A DNA stretch of 64,000 nt, from IMG/VR virus record IMGVR_UViG_3300035670_000127, positions 1 through 64,000 of that record, one strand, 5' to 3'. This document shows, in pieces, positions 1 through 13,500 of the stretch. Under the pieces are notes generated by a model, which saw nothing but the letters and a program-made list of their open reading frames with translations, ran no database searches and had not been told where the DNA came from. Within the stretch, counting starts at the first letter, position 1; each line of letters begins with the position of its first letter. A program made the translations under genes and the position numbers. The DNA comes from a virus.

Positions 1-1387
1 ACCCGTCCCCTATTTGAACCCCACTTAGGTCGGGTGTCCCAGAAAAGGTAAAATCTACTGAGCTCCCTGACACGAAAGTAATAGCCGTGCAAGTGAGGTT
101 CATTAGGTAGCTATCTATAATACTCTCCATTTGTTCCCCGTCAACTGCATTAAGGCATGATGTCTTCACGGCGTTATCAGATACCGTTATCGTTCTAAAT
201 TCATTGTCTAGCCAGCCGACACGAGTCCTATCCGAAGCGTTGGCATTGGTCACACTGCCAGCGAGCCGGTCGGCTTCCTGTACCGTGTAATTTTTTTCAT
301 ACCCCAAGCGATAACGCCAGTAAGGAGGCGGGAGGGCTTTGATTTGGAGAGTATCCCGCACCCGCTTGTAATCGTAAATCACATCGGACGGGTTAGCAGG
401 GGAGGCTACTCTAACCACGGTAAATTTACCGTCAAAGTTGAAAAAATAGGCACAGCCTAGACCTTCAAAAATCTTATCCAAAACGTCTAGGATATTCTCC
501 CTTTGAGTCAGGTATAAACCAATGGGGTATGAGGGTAGGTTATTAAGTGAGGTTGCATTAATATCGTTGCTAGTTAAGCCTCCCCACACGGTTAAGATGT
601 GATTAACCAGTAAGCTAGGGGTGTTTAGAAACACGCCGCTATATTTCATACCTTGCACATCCATTGTAATCGTGCCAACGGGGCTGTTTACTAATGTAAT
701 CGTGCCGTTCACCAAATCCGTTGTGTATCCACTCGTTGGGGTTAAGGTGACGCCGTTATCATACACGTCGGCCACGGATTGCACTGCCCCGTCATTAAAC
801 TTGTAGGTCAAGGCATTTTCCACTGTTAGGATAGGTTCAATATTTCTAAGGTAGCCGAAGGCTAACGGGGTCGGCTCATTCTTTTTGGGCCCGGACGTCA
901 ATACATTGGAATTGAGAGCTTTGTCTAACAATCCGATTTTATCACGAATCGTTATGGAAAAAGTATAGAAATCTGAAAACTCCACATTTTCAATCGTGCC
1001 TATCAAAAACGGCTGTAAATTGAAGTCGGTATATGGCCATGAGGGGTCGCCTATCAAAATCTTAATTTCACGGCCTGCGAAGCTATAATTTATCCAATCA
1101 TCTAATGAACCGTCGGTGTTGTCAATATTTAAAGTACCGTAGGAGCTGTCGCCACGGGGTGAATCTAAGAAACCAATCTCTCTAGTAAACTCTAAACCCG
1201 CGTTTAATAGCTTAGGTAGGAATATCGCGTTAGCCGGGTTATCCGTCGGCTCAGTCGCATAATTTCTGTTAGAGATATAGAAGGTATTCTCTACTGAATT
1301 AGCTAAGGAATAGCCTTTTAAAATAAGCAATACGCAACGGTTTTTATCGTAAGAGGATAACCATGTCTGGTATTGGAGTAAGGTCAT
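1..1387 (-). CDS. Phage tail-tip/hub-like protein, partial (C-terminus beyond window edge)
   Basis: My translation of the minus strand is open from an ATG at 1387 to the window edge, giving at least 462 residues with no stop. It begins MTLLQYQTWLSSYDKN. The N-terminal part has a stretch of the kind 'DSPRGDSSYGTLNIDN', then a Gly-Arg-rich beta segment, as in N-terminal domains of tail-tip or baseplate hub proteins of siphoviruses. It lies downstream of the tape measure gene in the same orientation, the usual place for distal tail proteins. An AAGG about 9 bases before the ATG can serve as ribosome binding site. I do not recognise the exact family, so the tail-tip assignment rests mainly on position and beta-rich character. 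Confidence 0.6.
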   Translation of the reverse strand, partial: MTLLQYQTWLSSYDKNRCVLLILKGYSLANSVENTFYISNRNYATEPTDNPANAIFLPKLLNAGLEFTREIGFLDSPRGDSSYGTLNIDNTDGSLDDWINYSFAGREIKILIGDPSWPYTDFNLQPFLIGTIENVEFSDFYTFSITIRDKIGLLDKALNSNVLTSGPKKNEPTPLAFGYLRNIEPILTVENALTYKFNDGAVQSVADVYDNGVTLTPTSGYTTDLVNGTITLVNSPVGTITMDVQGMKYSGVFLNTPSLLVNHILTVWGGLTSNDINATSLNNLPSYPIGLYLTQRENILDVLDKIFEGLGCAYFFNFDGKFTVVRVASPANPSDVIYDYKRVRDTLQIKALPPPYWRYRLGYEKNYTVQEADRLAGSVTNANASDRTRVGWLDNEFRTITVSDNAVKTSCLNAVDGEQMESIIDSYLMNLTCTAITFVSGSSVDFTFSGTPDLSGVQIGDG

Positions 1388-1453
1388 ATTTTAGTACCTT
1401 TTTGGATAAGGGGTTTGGTAATTGAGTGGTTAGATATTGAGATACTATCTCTA

Positions 1454-1516
1454 ACTCACCTTACGCAAGGGGCTGTGAGAAACTTAGTTTCTATGGTGCC
1501 GTTGCGTAAGGTGAGT
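1454..1516. repeat. Perfect 15-bp inverted repeat (stem-loop) after the tape measure gene
   Basis: The arms ACTCACCTTACGCAA (1454-1468) and TTGCGTAAGGTGAGT (1502-1516) are perfectly complementary around a 33-nt loop. The loop contains a second small hairpin, AGAAAC/GTTTCT (1478-1492). A further palindrome, GAGATA-C-TATCTC, lies just to the left at 1439-1451. No U-tract follows on either strand, so it is not a canonical intrinsic terminator. It may be an mRNA 3'-end or processing structure between the tape measure gene and the next tail gene. Confidence 0.7.
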
Positions 1517-1527
1517 CTCTACAAAAA

Positions 1528-4500
1528 TCACTTACGGATAAGAGTAGGTTGCTGTCCTTTTTTGAGGGCGGCGACGACGGGGGCGGCTACCGTATTGCCC
1601 ATATTATTAACGGCATTTGCAATCATTGAGTCACGGCGTTCTCCACTTTGGTTGCCCATCTTTAACTCAGTCAGTAAAGCGGTCAAAAGCTCTTCAATAC
1701 GCTTGCTATTGCCAGTTTGCCCACTCTCGTTCGCCTGCGCCCGTATCCCATATTTTCTAAGATAACCGGCCGCTTCTGGGTCAATAATAATTTCTCCTTT
1801 GTGGACATTTGCGGGCATGTCTTTCGCCACATAAGGAGTGCCAACATCAAAGCTAGGCACGTCACTACTCGACCCTTCTTTACCCTTTTGTTCGTCCTCC
1901 GTCTCGGTAGCCGGTAAAGCGGCCTGTGTGACAGAAATTGAGATTCCATTGATAGCCTCTACCAATTCGTTATGGAATGCCAAATCTCTCTCGGTGGTGA
2001 AATTCCATTCGTATTGGTGTAAATCACTTAAAGATTTTTGATATTTCCCAGCCTCATAATGCCACATTAACGCGGTGGTTAAATCCTCATTTCTCCACAT
2101 TAACCTGACGGCATCTTGCATAGCCACTGCGGCCAAATCCTCCCCACGCCATGCTAATTCTTCAGCTCGCCATGTCGCCCAGCGTTGCCCTTCGGTCTCA
2201 ATTACAAAATCCCTGCTTTTTACATCTTCGTCTCGCCACTTGAGAGTCTGTTCCGTCGCCTCTTTTCTCAATTTTTCATTGGATTTAAGGTCGTCATCAC
2301 GTTGCACTTTAGTCAGGTCTTTCCATTGGATAAAGAGGTTATCTAATTTGATTATAATGTCCTTTGCCCCGCTAGATGACACACTGCCACCGATGCTGAC
2401 AGGACTACTGCCAATCCCCGCTTTAACGGCGGTGTTAGCAACATTTGAAATGCCAGTCGCCGTGCTAGTCAAAGCCGCCGGAGTTGCCTGCGACTGGGGT
2501 AGCTGTGCAAGATAATCTTGAATGCTAGTTGCCTTCATAGTCCCCACATTGGCACTGGTAAAGCCTGCTATATCCACTTTAGGGATGGTCGAGAGAGTGG
2601 ATTTAGTAGTGGCTAATTTACCATTCAGTCCATCCAAATCGGCCTTTAAGTCAGTCACCCCCATGAGGCTCTTTTTGAGTCCTTCTAGGGTCTCTTTAGC
2701 TTTTAGGAAGCTATCGTAGGTGTCTATCTTGACGTCGATCCCTTTGGCGTCAATCATTAACTGAGTCGACCTCTTATCCATAGCGGTGTATAATTCAGAC
2801 TCAGTACGTCCCTTATTAACAGTGGCCGACCCCATTTGCGATAACCCAGTCGAGAGTCCAGTAATGGCTAAATTCAACTCGCGGTACTTAGCAAGGTCTA
2901 TAGCTTTTGCATCATCTTGTTTAGCCTGGAACGCGGCGAGAAACTCCTTATTCGTTTGCAGATAGTTGGCTTTAAAGTTAGGCCAAAAACTATCCCAGTC
3001 AGTGTCTTTTCTATCCACTAGGAGTCTCTCCATAGCAGTGCCCAGCCCACCCATATCATCTCCCTTGAATCCGTAATCCGACTGTAGCATCTTTTTGATG
3101 CCTTCATTGTCTATACTACCACTGTAATCATAATCCCCATTAGTACCTCTTTTTTGAGTAGAGTATTTCGCCAGCTTATCAAAAATTTCATCAAAGGAGG
3201 CGTTGATATTATTCTTAGTGGCAAACCCACGAAAATCTGCAAACGCGGCAACGGCATTATCAATCGCCGTCTGATTATTAGCAAACCCCTTCTCCTTGGT
3301 GGCAATCTCTGCCTTAACCTTCTCCCCTTTAACCGCACCGATAAGCTCCCGCAACGGCCCCGTGATATTCCGTTGCATAGCCTCGTCAAGGCGTTGCGCG
3401 ACCTCCAATTGCTTTTCAGGGGATAACTGGGTCATCAATGCCGATATATTGCTATTAAGACTATCCTTAATCCCCATATCCATAGCCACTAAATAGTTCC
3501 CTAATTGAATCAATTGCCCCAGGGACGCTTGTTGCACGGCACTGATTTCAACTGCAAAAGCCGTGTCATCAAAGGTCTTAGCCGCTTCGGCCTCAAAGGC
3601 GACCTTCATAGCAACCAAGGAGGTATCTAATTTTTGTAACTCGTCCCTAGCGGCCTCTCGCAGGCCATTAATCTGCTTATCCGAATTTTCCCTGTCAGCC
3701 TGTATCTGCTTATCGGCATCCGTCTTAGTTTGTTCAATTAACTTATCCGTGTCAGTTTTTTGAGACTCAATGAGCTTAGTAAAATGCTCTTTTTGAGATT
3801 CCTGCATGGCAGTAAATTGTTCGTCTGGGATAGGAGTCGCGGCGGGGTTGGCTAGTTGACCAGTTAAGTCCCTATCCATAACTCCTAAGATAGAGTCCAC
3901 CGCTTGCAATTTATCATAAGCCGCTTGTTGCAAGGGTAGGAGGTTAGCCACGGCCTTACCTGTTTCTGTTTCGTCAATAGGCACGACCTTGGCAATCTCA
4001 GCCGCTTGCTTTTCAGCTTCGCTTCGCATCCCCTCTACATTTTCATTCACGTCATCAAAAATTTTGGCGTAGTCATCTGAACTGGCATAATAAGATTGTG
4101 CCTCTTTCAAGTAAGCCTGCGCTTTACCGGACACCTCACCCATAGCCGTCTCATCACCGCCCTTGGCTAAACGCATAGTTTCTTCATACTGGCGTCTCGC
4201 TTCCTCTAATCGTTTCGCAGGGTTAAAGGTGGACAGCTCTCCTAACTTCAAGTCATCTAAAAAGCCCTTGAGTTGCTTGGAAAAATCAATTAGCTTTTTG
4301 TAGTGGTCACGTTGCGTTTGCTGAGTCTTTTGTACCTCCTCAAAACGTTTATTCTCCGCCTCTATTTGTTCATTGAGTGACTCCAAAACGAGAGACTTAT
4401 ACTCCTCCAACTTCTTAACGCTCGCCTCGGTGACGGGCATGTTTTGAGAGATACTATCTTGAATAGCGGCTAACTTTTCAGCGGTGGAGGTGCCCGCTAA

Positions 4501-7500
4501 AGACATGTCCTTAGCTAACTTCTCAATATCGGTTGCGAGTGAGTCTTTGAAAGATGCGACGGCATCTTGAATCTTTTCAATTTCTTCACGTAGTTTTTTC
4601 GCGGCATCTTGTTGCTTCTCCGCGGTCTTTTGCTTCTCCTCACTTTCTTTTTCCAAAGCCTTGATAGCCTCGTCGCGGGTCTTTTCAATTGATTCTACTT
4701 GCTTATCGCGTGCCTCCTCTATTTTCTTTTGGGTTGCCTCATGGGCTTTGTTAATCCCATCAATCTCTTGTTCAAGCGCGGCCAGAATCGCCTTACGATA
4801 TTCCTCTCCTAATTTAACCGCCTGCTTCCCGTCTTCTATAGACAGGCGACTGGCCTCCTGTGCCGCTTTAATAGATTGCACTGCGGCCTCTCCTGACACA
4901 GCCAAAGCCGCACTGTTTTTCTGAAGGTCGGCCACCGTCAATCCTGCGTCCCTAATCGCCTCTGCGTCTAACTCGACGGGCTTACTTAATTGCAAGGGTT
5001 GGGTAATGGATTGGGTACTTTGCAAACTGACAGCGCTGGCTTGTGCAAACTCGCCTCTCGCTTTATCTCGCAATGCCACCTTAGAGGAGGTCTGATTAAG
5101 GTCGGTATTTATCTTGTCTATATCGTCCCCAATGGCGGACAACGTGCCTCCAAGGCTATCCACTAGCTTATTAAACTCACCTATGATTTCCTCATGGGCT
5201 TTTTGAGTCGCTTCCTTTTCTTTATTGATAGCCTCGATTTTGTACTTAGACTCATCCATAACCAGTTTGCGATATTTACCCAAATCCTCCACCGCTTTTT
5301 CAATAGCCTTTGGACTCTCCTTAGTCACCTCCTTAGCTAGGTCAAAGGATTGCAAGTCATTTAAACTCGCTTGCAAGGTCTTCATTTGGGCGGCGCGGCG
5401 ATTGGCTTGCAACGATTCAGATTGGGTATCAAAGGACTGAATATCAGACACGAGGTTATCAGACAGACTGGTCATCTTATCTGCCAACTTATTGAACACG
5501 TCAAAAAACTTATCAATCTGTTTCATCACCTCGGCCTCGGCGGCCTCGGCTTTCTTTTTAGCCTCTTCTGCGGCCTTCTCAGCCTCCTGTTTAGCTTTTT
5601 CCGCGGCCTCCTCTGCCAATTTAGCAGTTTCTTCTTCGTTGGATTTGACAGCACTGATATATCCTTTCGTGCTATTGATAAACTCATCCACCGTCACCCC
5701 AGCGGATTTAGCCATCGATTCCAGTCGACCTGTATCCATATTAGCAAGGGCATTGGCCATCGATTTAGAATCGCGGCCTAAAGAGGTGATAGCACCCGTA
5801 AGTGAGGGGTAGTCCTTTGCGGTTTTCTGAATAGTATAATCGGCGTCCTTTAATGAACTCCCCATTCTATCCATTTCGTCTTTGAAACCGTTTAAGGAAT
5901 CCGTGATGGCCTTAGCTTCGTCGCCCATTTGCTTCAGTGCGCCCACATAGCTATTCACGTCCCCTATGAACTCGTCTGTACTCACTCCCAAACCCTTAGC
6001 CATTTCAACTACCTTGTCAGGTGCCATTGAGGCAAACTGCCCGGCCACCTCCTCTGCGGTTTTGCCACTCAAGCCTAAAGACGAAATTAATCCGGGATAC
6101 TTGCTAGTCACCTCACTGATAGCAAACTGAGAGTCAGTCATACCACTGGTCATCTTTTTAAATTCGTTTTGCATCCCTTTGACGCTATTGATGGCACTCT
6201 TAGTTTCTTCCTCTTGAGAGGCAAGGGTATTGATATAGGTCGTGGCATTTTCCAAAAACTGGTCGGTGGTCATTTTACTGGCCGCGGCCATATCTGCCAG
6301 TTGCTTATCATCTAATTTAGCCAACTGAGTCGCCGCGTCTTTAGAGTTGCCACCGAGGGCTTGCATATTGGTGATTAATCCAGGGAACTGAGTCGTGAGC
6401 TTACTCATAACCAGCTCGTTTGCTGACATCACCCCTCCCAGTTTAGACATTTCGTCTCTAAAAGAGGTCATTTTCTCCGCTTGCGCCTTCGTCTCCTCTG
6501 CCTGTGCATTCAACACCCCGATATAGCTATCCACATCGGCCATTAAGGTTTCGACACTCACATTCAAAGACTTGGCCATGTCAGCAATTTGCTGTTCATT
6601 CATAGAATCGAATTGCTTACCCACCTCCTGGGCCGTCACCCCGACCTTAGATAACGAATCGGCTAAACTAGGGTACTTACTCTTGAGTTTATCCATAGTG
6701 GCTTCATTATCCGTCATACCTGTTGCCAACTGGTGCATTCTATCTTTAAACGACCCTATCTGCCCTTGCAATTCCTTAACAGCCCCTAAGTAAGCCAATG
6801 TCGCCTCCTTAGCTTCGTCGGCGGCGATACCGTTGCCGGTTGCCCATTGCGCCACCTCCTCATCGGTCATACTCTTAATTGCGGTGGCCGCTTCAGTGAC
6901 ATTCACGCCCATGGCATTCGTTGCAAGGTTAAGGGCAGGGTACTTATTAGCTAAGTCAGTAATTGTCTTTTCGGCCCCAGTGAGAGGGTTAATTAAATCA
7001 TCTAATCCTGTGCGTAGGCTTGCGAAAATATCAGTGGTAGGCAACGTGCTAACAAAAGACTGAATATCGGCCTTTAAGACATCCGTGGTGACTCCTAAAG
7101 AAGCGGCCAGTGCGTCTAAGTCGGCGTCACTCATATTGGCAAACTGGGTTGCCGCTTGCTGTGCTGTTTGACCAGAATTGAGAATTTGCTGTGACAGGGA
7201 GGGGTACTTATCGGCCAGTCCATTGAGAGTCACCTCATTATCAGTCATTCCCTGACCCAGTTTTAGCATAGCAGAATGAAACGAGTTGAAAGACTCCTCA
7301 TTGGCGGCCATGGTATTAACCCACGTCGTGCTATCCGTGCGCAATTCGTCAGTGGTCTTATTCAGTGATTTAGCCAGTGACTCAAATTCAGTGTCGCTTA
7401 AACTACTAAAGTAGGTCGCGGCATCTTTAGCTGACATAGAGGAGCTGTTAATGGTGCTCGCTAGGGTTGGGTAAGAGGCTGTTAGGTTTTTCAAAGCAAT

Positions 7501-10500
7501 ATCGTTATCCCCATACGTCCCCGTCGCCTTTAACATCGTTTCGGTATAACTAACCATTGCCTCCCGATTGGATTTGACCGCTTCATCATTGGCGGCCATG
7601 GCACCGACCCACGCTTGAGAGTCAGCTAAAAATTCGGCGCGTTTTTCGCCATAGATACCCAGTTGATCCATCAATGCCTCCATATCCATAGTTGCGAACT
7701 GAGTAGCGGCCTCCTTAGCCGTCATAGAGGAATCATTGATAGCAGACGATAGCATGGGATATTTAGCCGTGAGTCCTTCCATTGTCACTTGAGAGTCGTT
7801 GGCAACCCCTGCGGTTTTACGCATTTCATTTTGGAAGTCAGCAATCGATTTAGTGCTCTCCTTTAACGCCTCGTCCTGACTCTTAACCACTCCTAGCCAT
7901 GTAGAGGCGTCGGCCTTGAGAGTGTCAAAGTCAGTCCCCAAAGAAGCGGCGAGAGCCTTCAATTCGTCATCTGATAAACTATTAAACCGTTCCGCGGCCT
8001 CCTTAGCAGTGAGAGAGGAATCGTTAATGATACCTGACAGGGCTGGGTACTTGTCACTCAGGTTTTTGAGTGACACTTCATTTTCAGTCATTGACCCACT
8101 CATAATCGCCAGGCTATCTCTAAATTCCCTCATACTGGCCGCTTGTGCCTTAGCTTCTTCCGCTTGTGTTTTAGTCGCCTCCTCTATTGATTGGGTGGAA
8201 CTCACAAGCGTTTCAGCATCGGCCTTAAACTGGTCAGTGGTGACTCCAAAACGCACGGCGGCGCTGGCAATGTCGGCATCCGACATAGTTGAAAAATAGG
8301 TTGCTAATTCTTTAGATGACTTACCTTGAACCTCACTAAAGCCGCTATAAGTGCCGGCTAGTTTTTCTATACTAACCTGTGCATCCGTCGTCCCACTAGC
8401 AATCTGTGACATCTTGGTCCTAAATTCAATAAACCCTTGTGCTAAATTCTTAGTATCCTCCTCTATCGTTTTGGTGCTATTCACCCACGATTCAGTATCG
8501 GCCTCGAATTTTTCCACTGACACGCCATACTGGTTAGCCAATTGTTCAATTTGAGTGTTATCCATTGCACTGAAAAATTTAGCCATTCCTTTTGCATCCA
8601 TCCCTTGAGTCAAGTCGGTCAAATAGGGGCTCTTTTGAGACAGGTTTTTGACGTTTAGACTGGCGTCGGATTCACCTGTAGCCATTTGACCCATCTTGTC
8701 ACGCCATGAATCCATCCCTTGCTGTAACTCATTCACCGCCCCAAAGTAAGCCGTGGTCTTTTCTTTTAGCTGGTCGGTAGTGAGACCGTATTGTTCTGCA
8801 AATGCAACAAGCTGGTCGTCAGGCATGGCTAACATAGCTTTAGCCGCTTCCTTAGTATCCAAAGTCATAGCTTTAGCCGCAAGTCCTAAGCCGGCAAATT
8901 CTGAATCCAATTGGTTAATCGTTTGTTGCTTCCCTACCTTCTCCGGCGCGGCAAACTCTTGTAGAGAGTCACGGAAAGATTTCATAGCCTCTTCTTGCGC
9001 CTTCAAAGCCCCGACGTATGCTTCACCGTCTGCTAATAACTGTTCGACAGTCACACCTAAAGAAGCGGCGAGGCTCTCTAGTTGACCATCATTCATAGTT
9101 GATAACTGGGTAGCTAATTCCTTAGAGGTGACACTTTGGTCTGCAAACAATGCAGTGAGGGACGGATAAGACTCTTTCATTCTATCCAAAGTCAGTTGAT
9201 ATTCGGTGGTCGTCCCAGCCGTCACAGCCATCTTATTTCTAAACTCACCCATGGCTTTTTCGGATTGTTTCATCATATCCACTAATCCTAAAAAGTCACC
9301 CGTCACCTTAGAAACCTCCTGCCCCGTCGCAGTGGCTATGGCTTGCAATTCTTCAATACTCATATTTTGGAATGAAGCCATTAATTCCTTAGAGGAGTCA
9401 GCATTTAGATACTGCGCGGCACTGGTCTGCCCATAGACTTGATTCAACTCATACATGACCTTAGCATTGCCCTCTAATCCAAGGCTCATCATCTTAACGC
9501 CCGACCTAAAGTCATCTAAGTTTTTAGCCGCGGCCTTCGCTGCTTCTTGTGCCTCTTTCTTAGCAGCCGCTTCTTGTTCTCTCGCTTCTTCTTTAGCCCG
9601 TTTTTCCTCTTCTTTCGCTTGCTTCTCGGCCTCCCTTGCTTCCTCTTTCGCTTGCTTTTCAGCTTCTTTCGCACTGGCCTTATCTGATTCCTCTGCTTCC
9701 TTCGCGGCTTCAGAAGCGGTCTTTTCATTACGTGCTTGGAATATATACGGTGCGGCTGGTGATTGGTTAATGGTGTTGTATGCAGTCTCCCCAACGGTTG
9801 AGAATGTCTGTCCTATTTGGTCAAGTGCTCCGCTACTTTTCAGTTCACTCATTACCTGACCCATAACCTGTATCTTTTGCTTTGCATCTGCCACAATAGC
9901 GGCCAGGGCATCGGCGGCGAGTAAGCCACCTGTAGAAACAGCCGCCCCCGCCACCGTCCCGCCTGTTGCAACGTTAGTGGCCGACATCGTCCCGCTTTCA
10001 ATTAGGTTAGTGGCCGCGACGGTACTGCCAGTTGTCAGGTTACTTGTTGAAACGAGACTAGCGTCGGCTAAATTCGTTCCTGCGAGAGCGCCGGCGTCGG
10101 CTAGGTTAGTGCCAGCCATGGCGCCTCCTTCCGTGATATTCATAGCGGCTTGTGCTGAAGAGGATAGAAACGGCTCCACCACCCCTTGATAAATCGTTTG
10201 CATCACGCCGTTTAGCACCGTGCTAATCATTTGGTTATAGAATTGACTGGTGAAGTTGTCAGCAAACATTTTCCCAGCTTCCGCCGCCGACCCGACGTTG
10301 GCATCTGTGAGTACCTTCATTAAATCACCACCCAATGACTCCCCATTGATATTACTAAACATGTTGCTTTGTTCTTGTAGAATACCAATGTAGGTCTGGG
10401 TGTCGGCCATTAACGTCTCGACTGTTACCCCTAGCGCGTCGGCCATCCCCTGTAACTCCTCTGGACTCATTTGGTCAAAGAAGCCGGCCACTTGAGTGGC

Positions 10501-13500
10501 AGTCATTCCCGCGTTTTCAAGAGATTCAGATAGCTGTGGGTACTTGTCTTTTAGCTTAGTCAGTGCCGCTTCATTATCCGTTGCACCTGTTGCTAACTTG
10601 TGCATTTCGTCCTTAAACGAACCAATATTGGTTTGCAATTCAGAGGAGGCGTTTAAGTAATCCGTGGTCTTTTGGGTGATGTCTTCTATCGAAAGACCCG
10701 TCAACCCCATACTTTCTGCCCATGCCATCAGCTCCCCTTCAGACATGGTTGCCAATTGCCGTGCCGCTTCTTTAGTATTGAGTGTCAAAGCGGACGTACC
10801 TAGATTCAGATTAGGGAACTCCTTAGCTAAATCACGAATGGTCTTTTCTGCCCCGCCAGTGGAATCATAGATGCCTCTCATTGAGTCTCTAAATTTATCC
10901 ACTTGTTCAGAATTGGCATACAATTCGTCAAGGGCAGGGGCGAGTTTTAGAATAGAGTCATGTAGATTACGTTGCGACTCATTGGTCAAATCGAACCCTT
11001 GAACCAAATCAAACAGTCCCTTACGGGTCTTAGGTACCTCTAACCCCAAGCTCTTAAACGAGTTGCCAATCGACTGATTGAGGTCGGTGGCCTTCTTAGC
11101 TTGCTGTTTAAGGGAGGTGCCGGACGTGCCTCCAAATTTTTGATTGAAGTCCTCTATGGCTTTGTAGTAATTAGCAAACTGTGGGGCGCCTTTAAGGAGG
11201 GCACTGAAAGTCGCTTCACCATCTTTACCCAATTCAGAAACAGATTGAGTGAGTTTAAAAAACTCCTCACGGGTCTGTGGGAAGGCGGTATTGATGCCAG
11301 GCAACGTTTGTGACTGAATCTCTTTTAAGGAGGTGTTTAACCCAGTGAGACTGTTACTGAATTCGAGGTTAGTGCCTGACACTGAAGCGAAGTTATCCTT
11401 AAAGAAGCCAAGGGAAGCACTGAATTTATCCATGTCTCCAAAACCCTTAACAAGGTCTTCAGAAAAGACCCCCATGTTAAGACCAGTCTGTTTAAAGACT
11501 TCCTTCGTCTCCATCATTTTACCAATGAATGCCGTAAGCTCCTGTTCCGTTCCCTCGAAGCTACTTACCATAGATTTAAGTGTTTTGTAGAAACCCGCTT
11601 CGCCTTTATCTTTGATGATAGTTTCTCCGGTGACTTCCTCCCCGCTGGCAAGTTTAACGGCATCTTGAATACGGGTTGCGAACACCTCTGCTAACTCGCC
11701 ACTGATAGACTCAGGTAGGGCGATTCCAGTCAGGTCGGTGAAAATTTTACCTATCTCGCCCGTCAAGGTACCTTGCAATTCGTCAATAGGCATCCCCTTC
11801 ATTTGTTCGGCGGAGGCATTTACAAATTCAGTGAGACGTTCCCCTAATTTAGCAGACACGTCATCTTGCAACCCGCCCTTGACCGCGGTGTCGGCACTGG
11901 CAACGAATTTGGTTAAAACTCCGTCCCACGTCTCAGCCCGTGCGGCTTCACTAAAGGTACCATCTAAAACTTGTTTAAAGGTATTCTTAAACCCGCCTCC
12001 TAAATTCGTCTCGATGTCCTCGCCTGCAACCATGATATTATCGACGGCTGACTTGACCATCATCACACGCATCTTTTCAAAAGCCTTATCAAACCATTCG
12101 GGGCCTTTATTTTCCATAGCGGCGATGTGATAGCGGAAGTTATCCATTTTTCCTAAGAGACCGTTTTTATCCATTCCTAATGACTCACTCACGGCCTCAA
12201 TAGATTTTTTCGTTTCCCCTAGCATGTCACTAAGTTTTTTGACGCTGGCATCATCTAGGGATTCATGTCCCATTTTAGAACCGCCTAGCCATCCCTTCTT
12301 GGTTTCTTTAAAGCCTTTGCCAAAAGAGGCTGACATGCCCTTCATAGAAACCTCTACCCATTCGGCCTCACGTACCCATTTAGCACCGATACCGGATAAG
12401 GACACTAACTTGCCTGCTATCATTCCTCCAATCGGACCGAGTGGAGTCATAGACCCTAACAACTGGGCTGCCCCAGCGGCGGCGCCGGCCATGTCACCTG
12501 AGAGTAAAGAAGTGGCGGCTGACAGAGCCGACATACCTGGCGTCGAACCGCCTCCTAATAAAGAACTGATTCCTTTTCCAACCTCTCCAAATGAACCCGT
12601 GAGACTACCTAACTGACCGGACAAGCCACTGATAAATTTGCCAGCCTCCTCGGTGCCACCCATGAGTCCGCCTAAACTCTTAGTTAATGTGCCCGCTAGG
12701 TCGCCTTTGCCTCCTAATAAAGAGCCTATAGAAGACATGAGTCCACCACCTTCTTTACCCCCACCTCCAAATAAACTACCGATGCCTTTGGTGATAGATG
12801 ACATAAAACCGCCACCCTCACCTCCGCCACTGAATAAACTGCCAATGCCTTTGGTGATGGTACTCATGAAACCACCGCCTTCTTTACCGCCTCCAAATAA
12901 ACTGCCAATCCCACTGGTTATGGAAGATAGGAAACCTTCGCTTTTGCCACCAGCCCCTCCAAAGAGGTTACCAATACTACTCGCCATGTTTCCAAAAAAG
13001 CCCTTAACGCCATCCGTGATGCCCTTAAACATATCCATAATGCCACCGCTTTTTCCTTCGCAGGCGTCCTTTGCTACGTCCGTTGCTTCTTTTAGGTCGG
13101 CGGCCTTTTCAATAACGGGGTTGTTAGTGGCTTCGGCTAAACATTGTCCGGCGGCTTGTGACAACCCCTCCTTCGCTTGGTCTGCTATGTCGGCCACCTG
13201 TTTAGTGGCATCGCCCGTGGTTTGTACAATAGCCTCCCCTGCGGTTTGGGTACTGCCTGCGTGGGTTGTCATAGCCACGGTATCTTGAGTGATACTGGCA
13301 ACCCGCGACGCCTCGACTGCGGCCATAGCTTGGTCAAAGGAAGCGGCTGTAGAAACTTTAGTTGCACCCAAGGTAGCCTCCACCGCGGCCAGTTCCTGCT
13401 GGGCGGTGGCTTGGGCTTTGGATGCGTCGGCGGAAGCATTGGCGGCGGCTAAAACAGTTTGCGCATGTTTTTCAGAGGATTGCTTTTGAAGGTCGGTGGC

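Noticed and set aside
12638-13288. Long plus-strand ORFs opposite the tape measure gene, including Pro-rich ones
   Set aside because: They are mirror images of Gly-rich and Ala-rich coding sequence on the minus strand, with no ribosome binding sites and unnatural composition.
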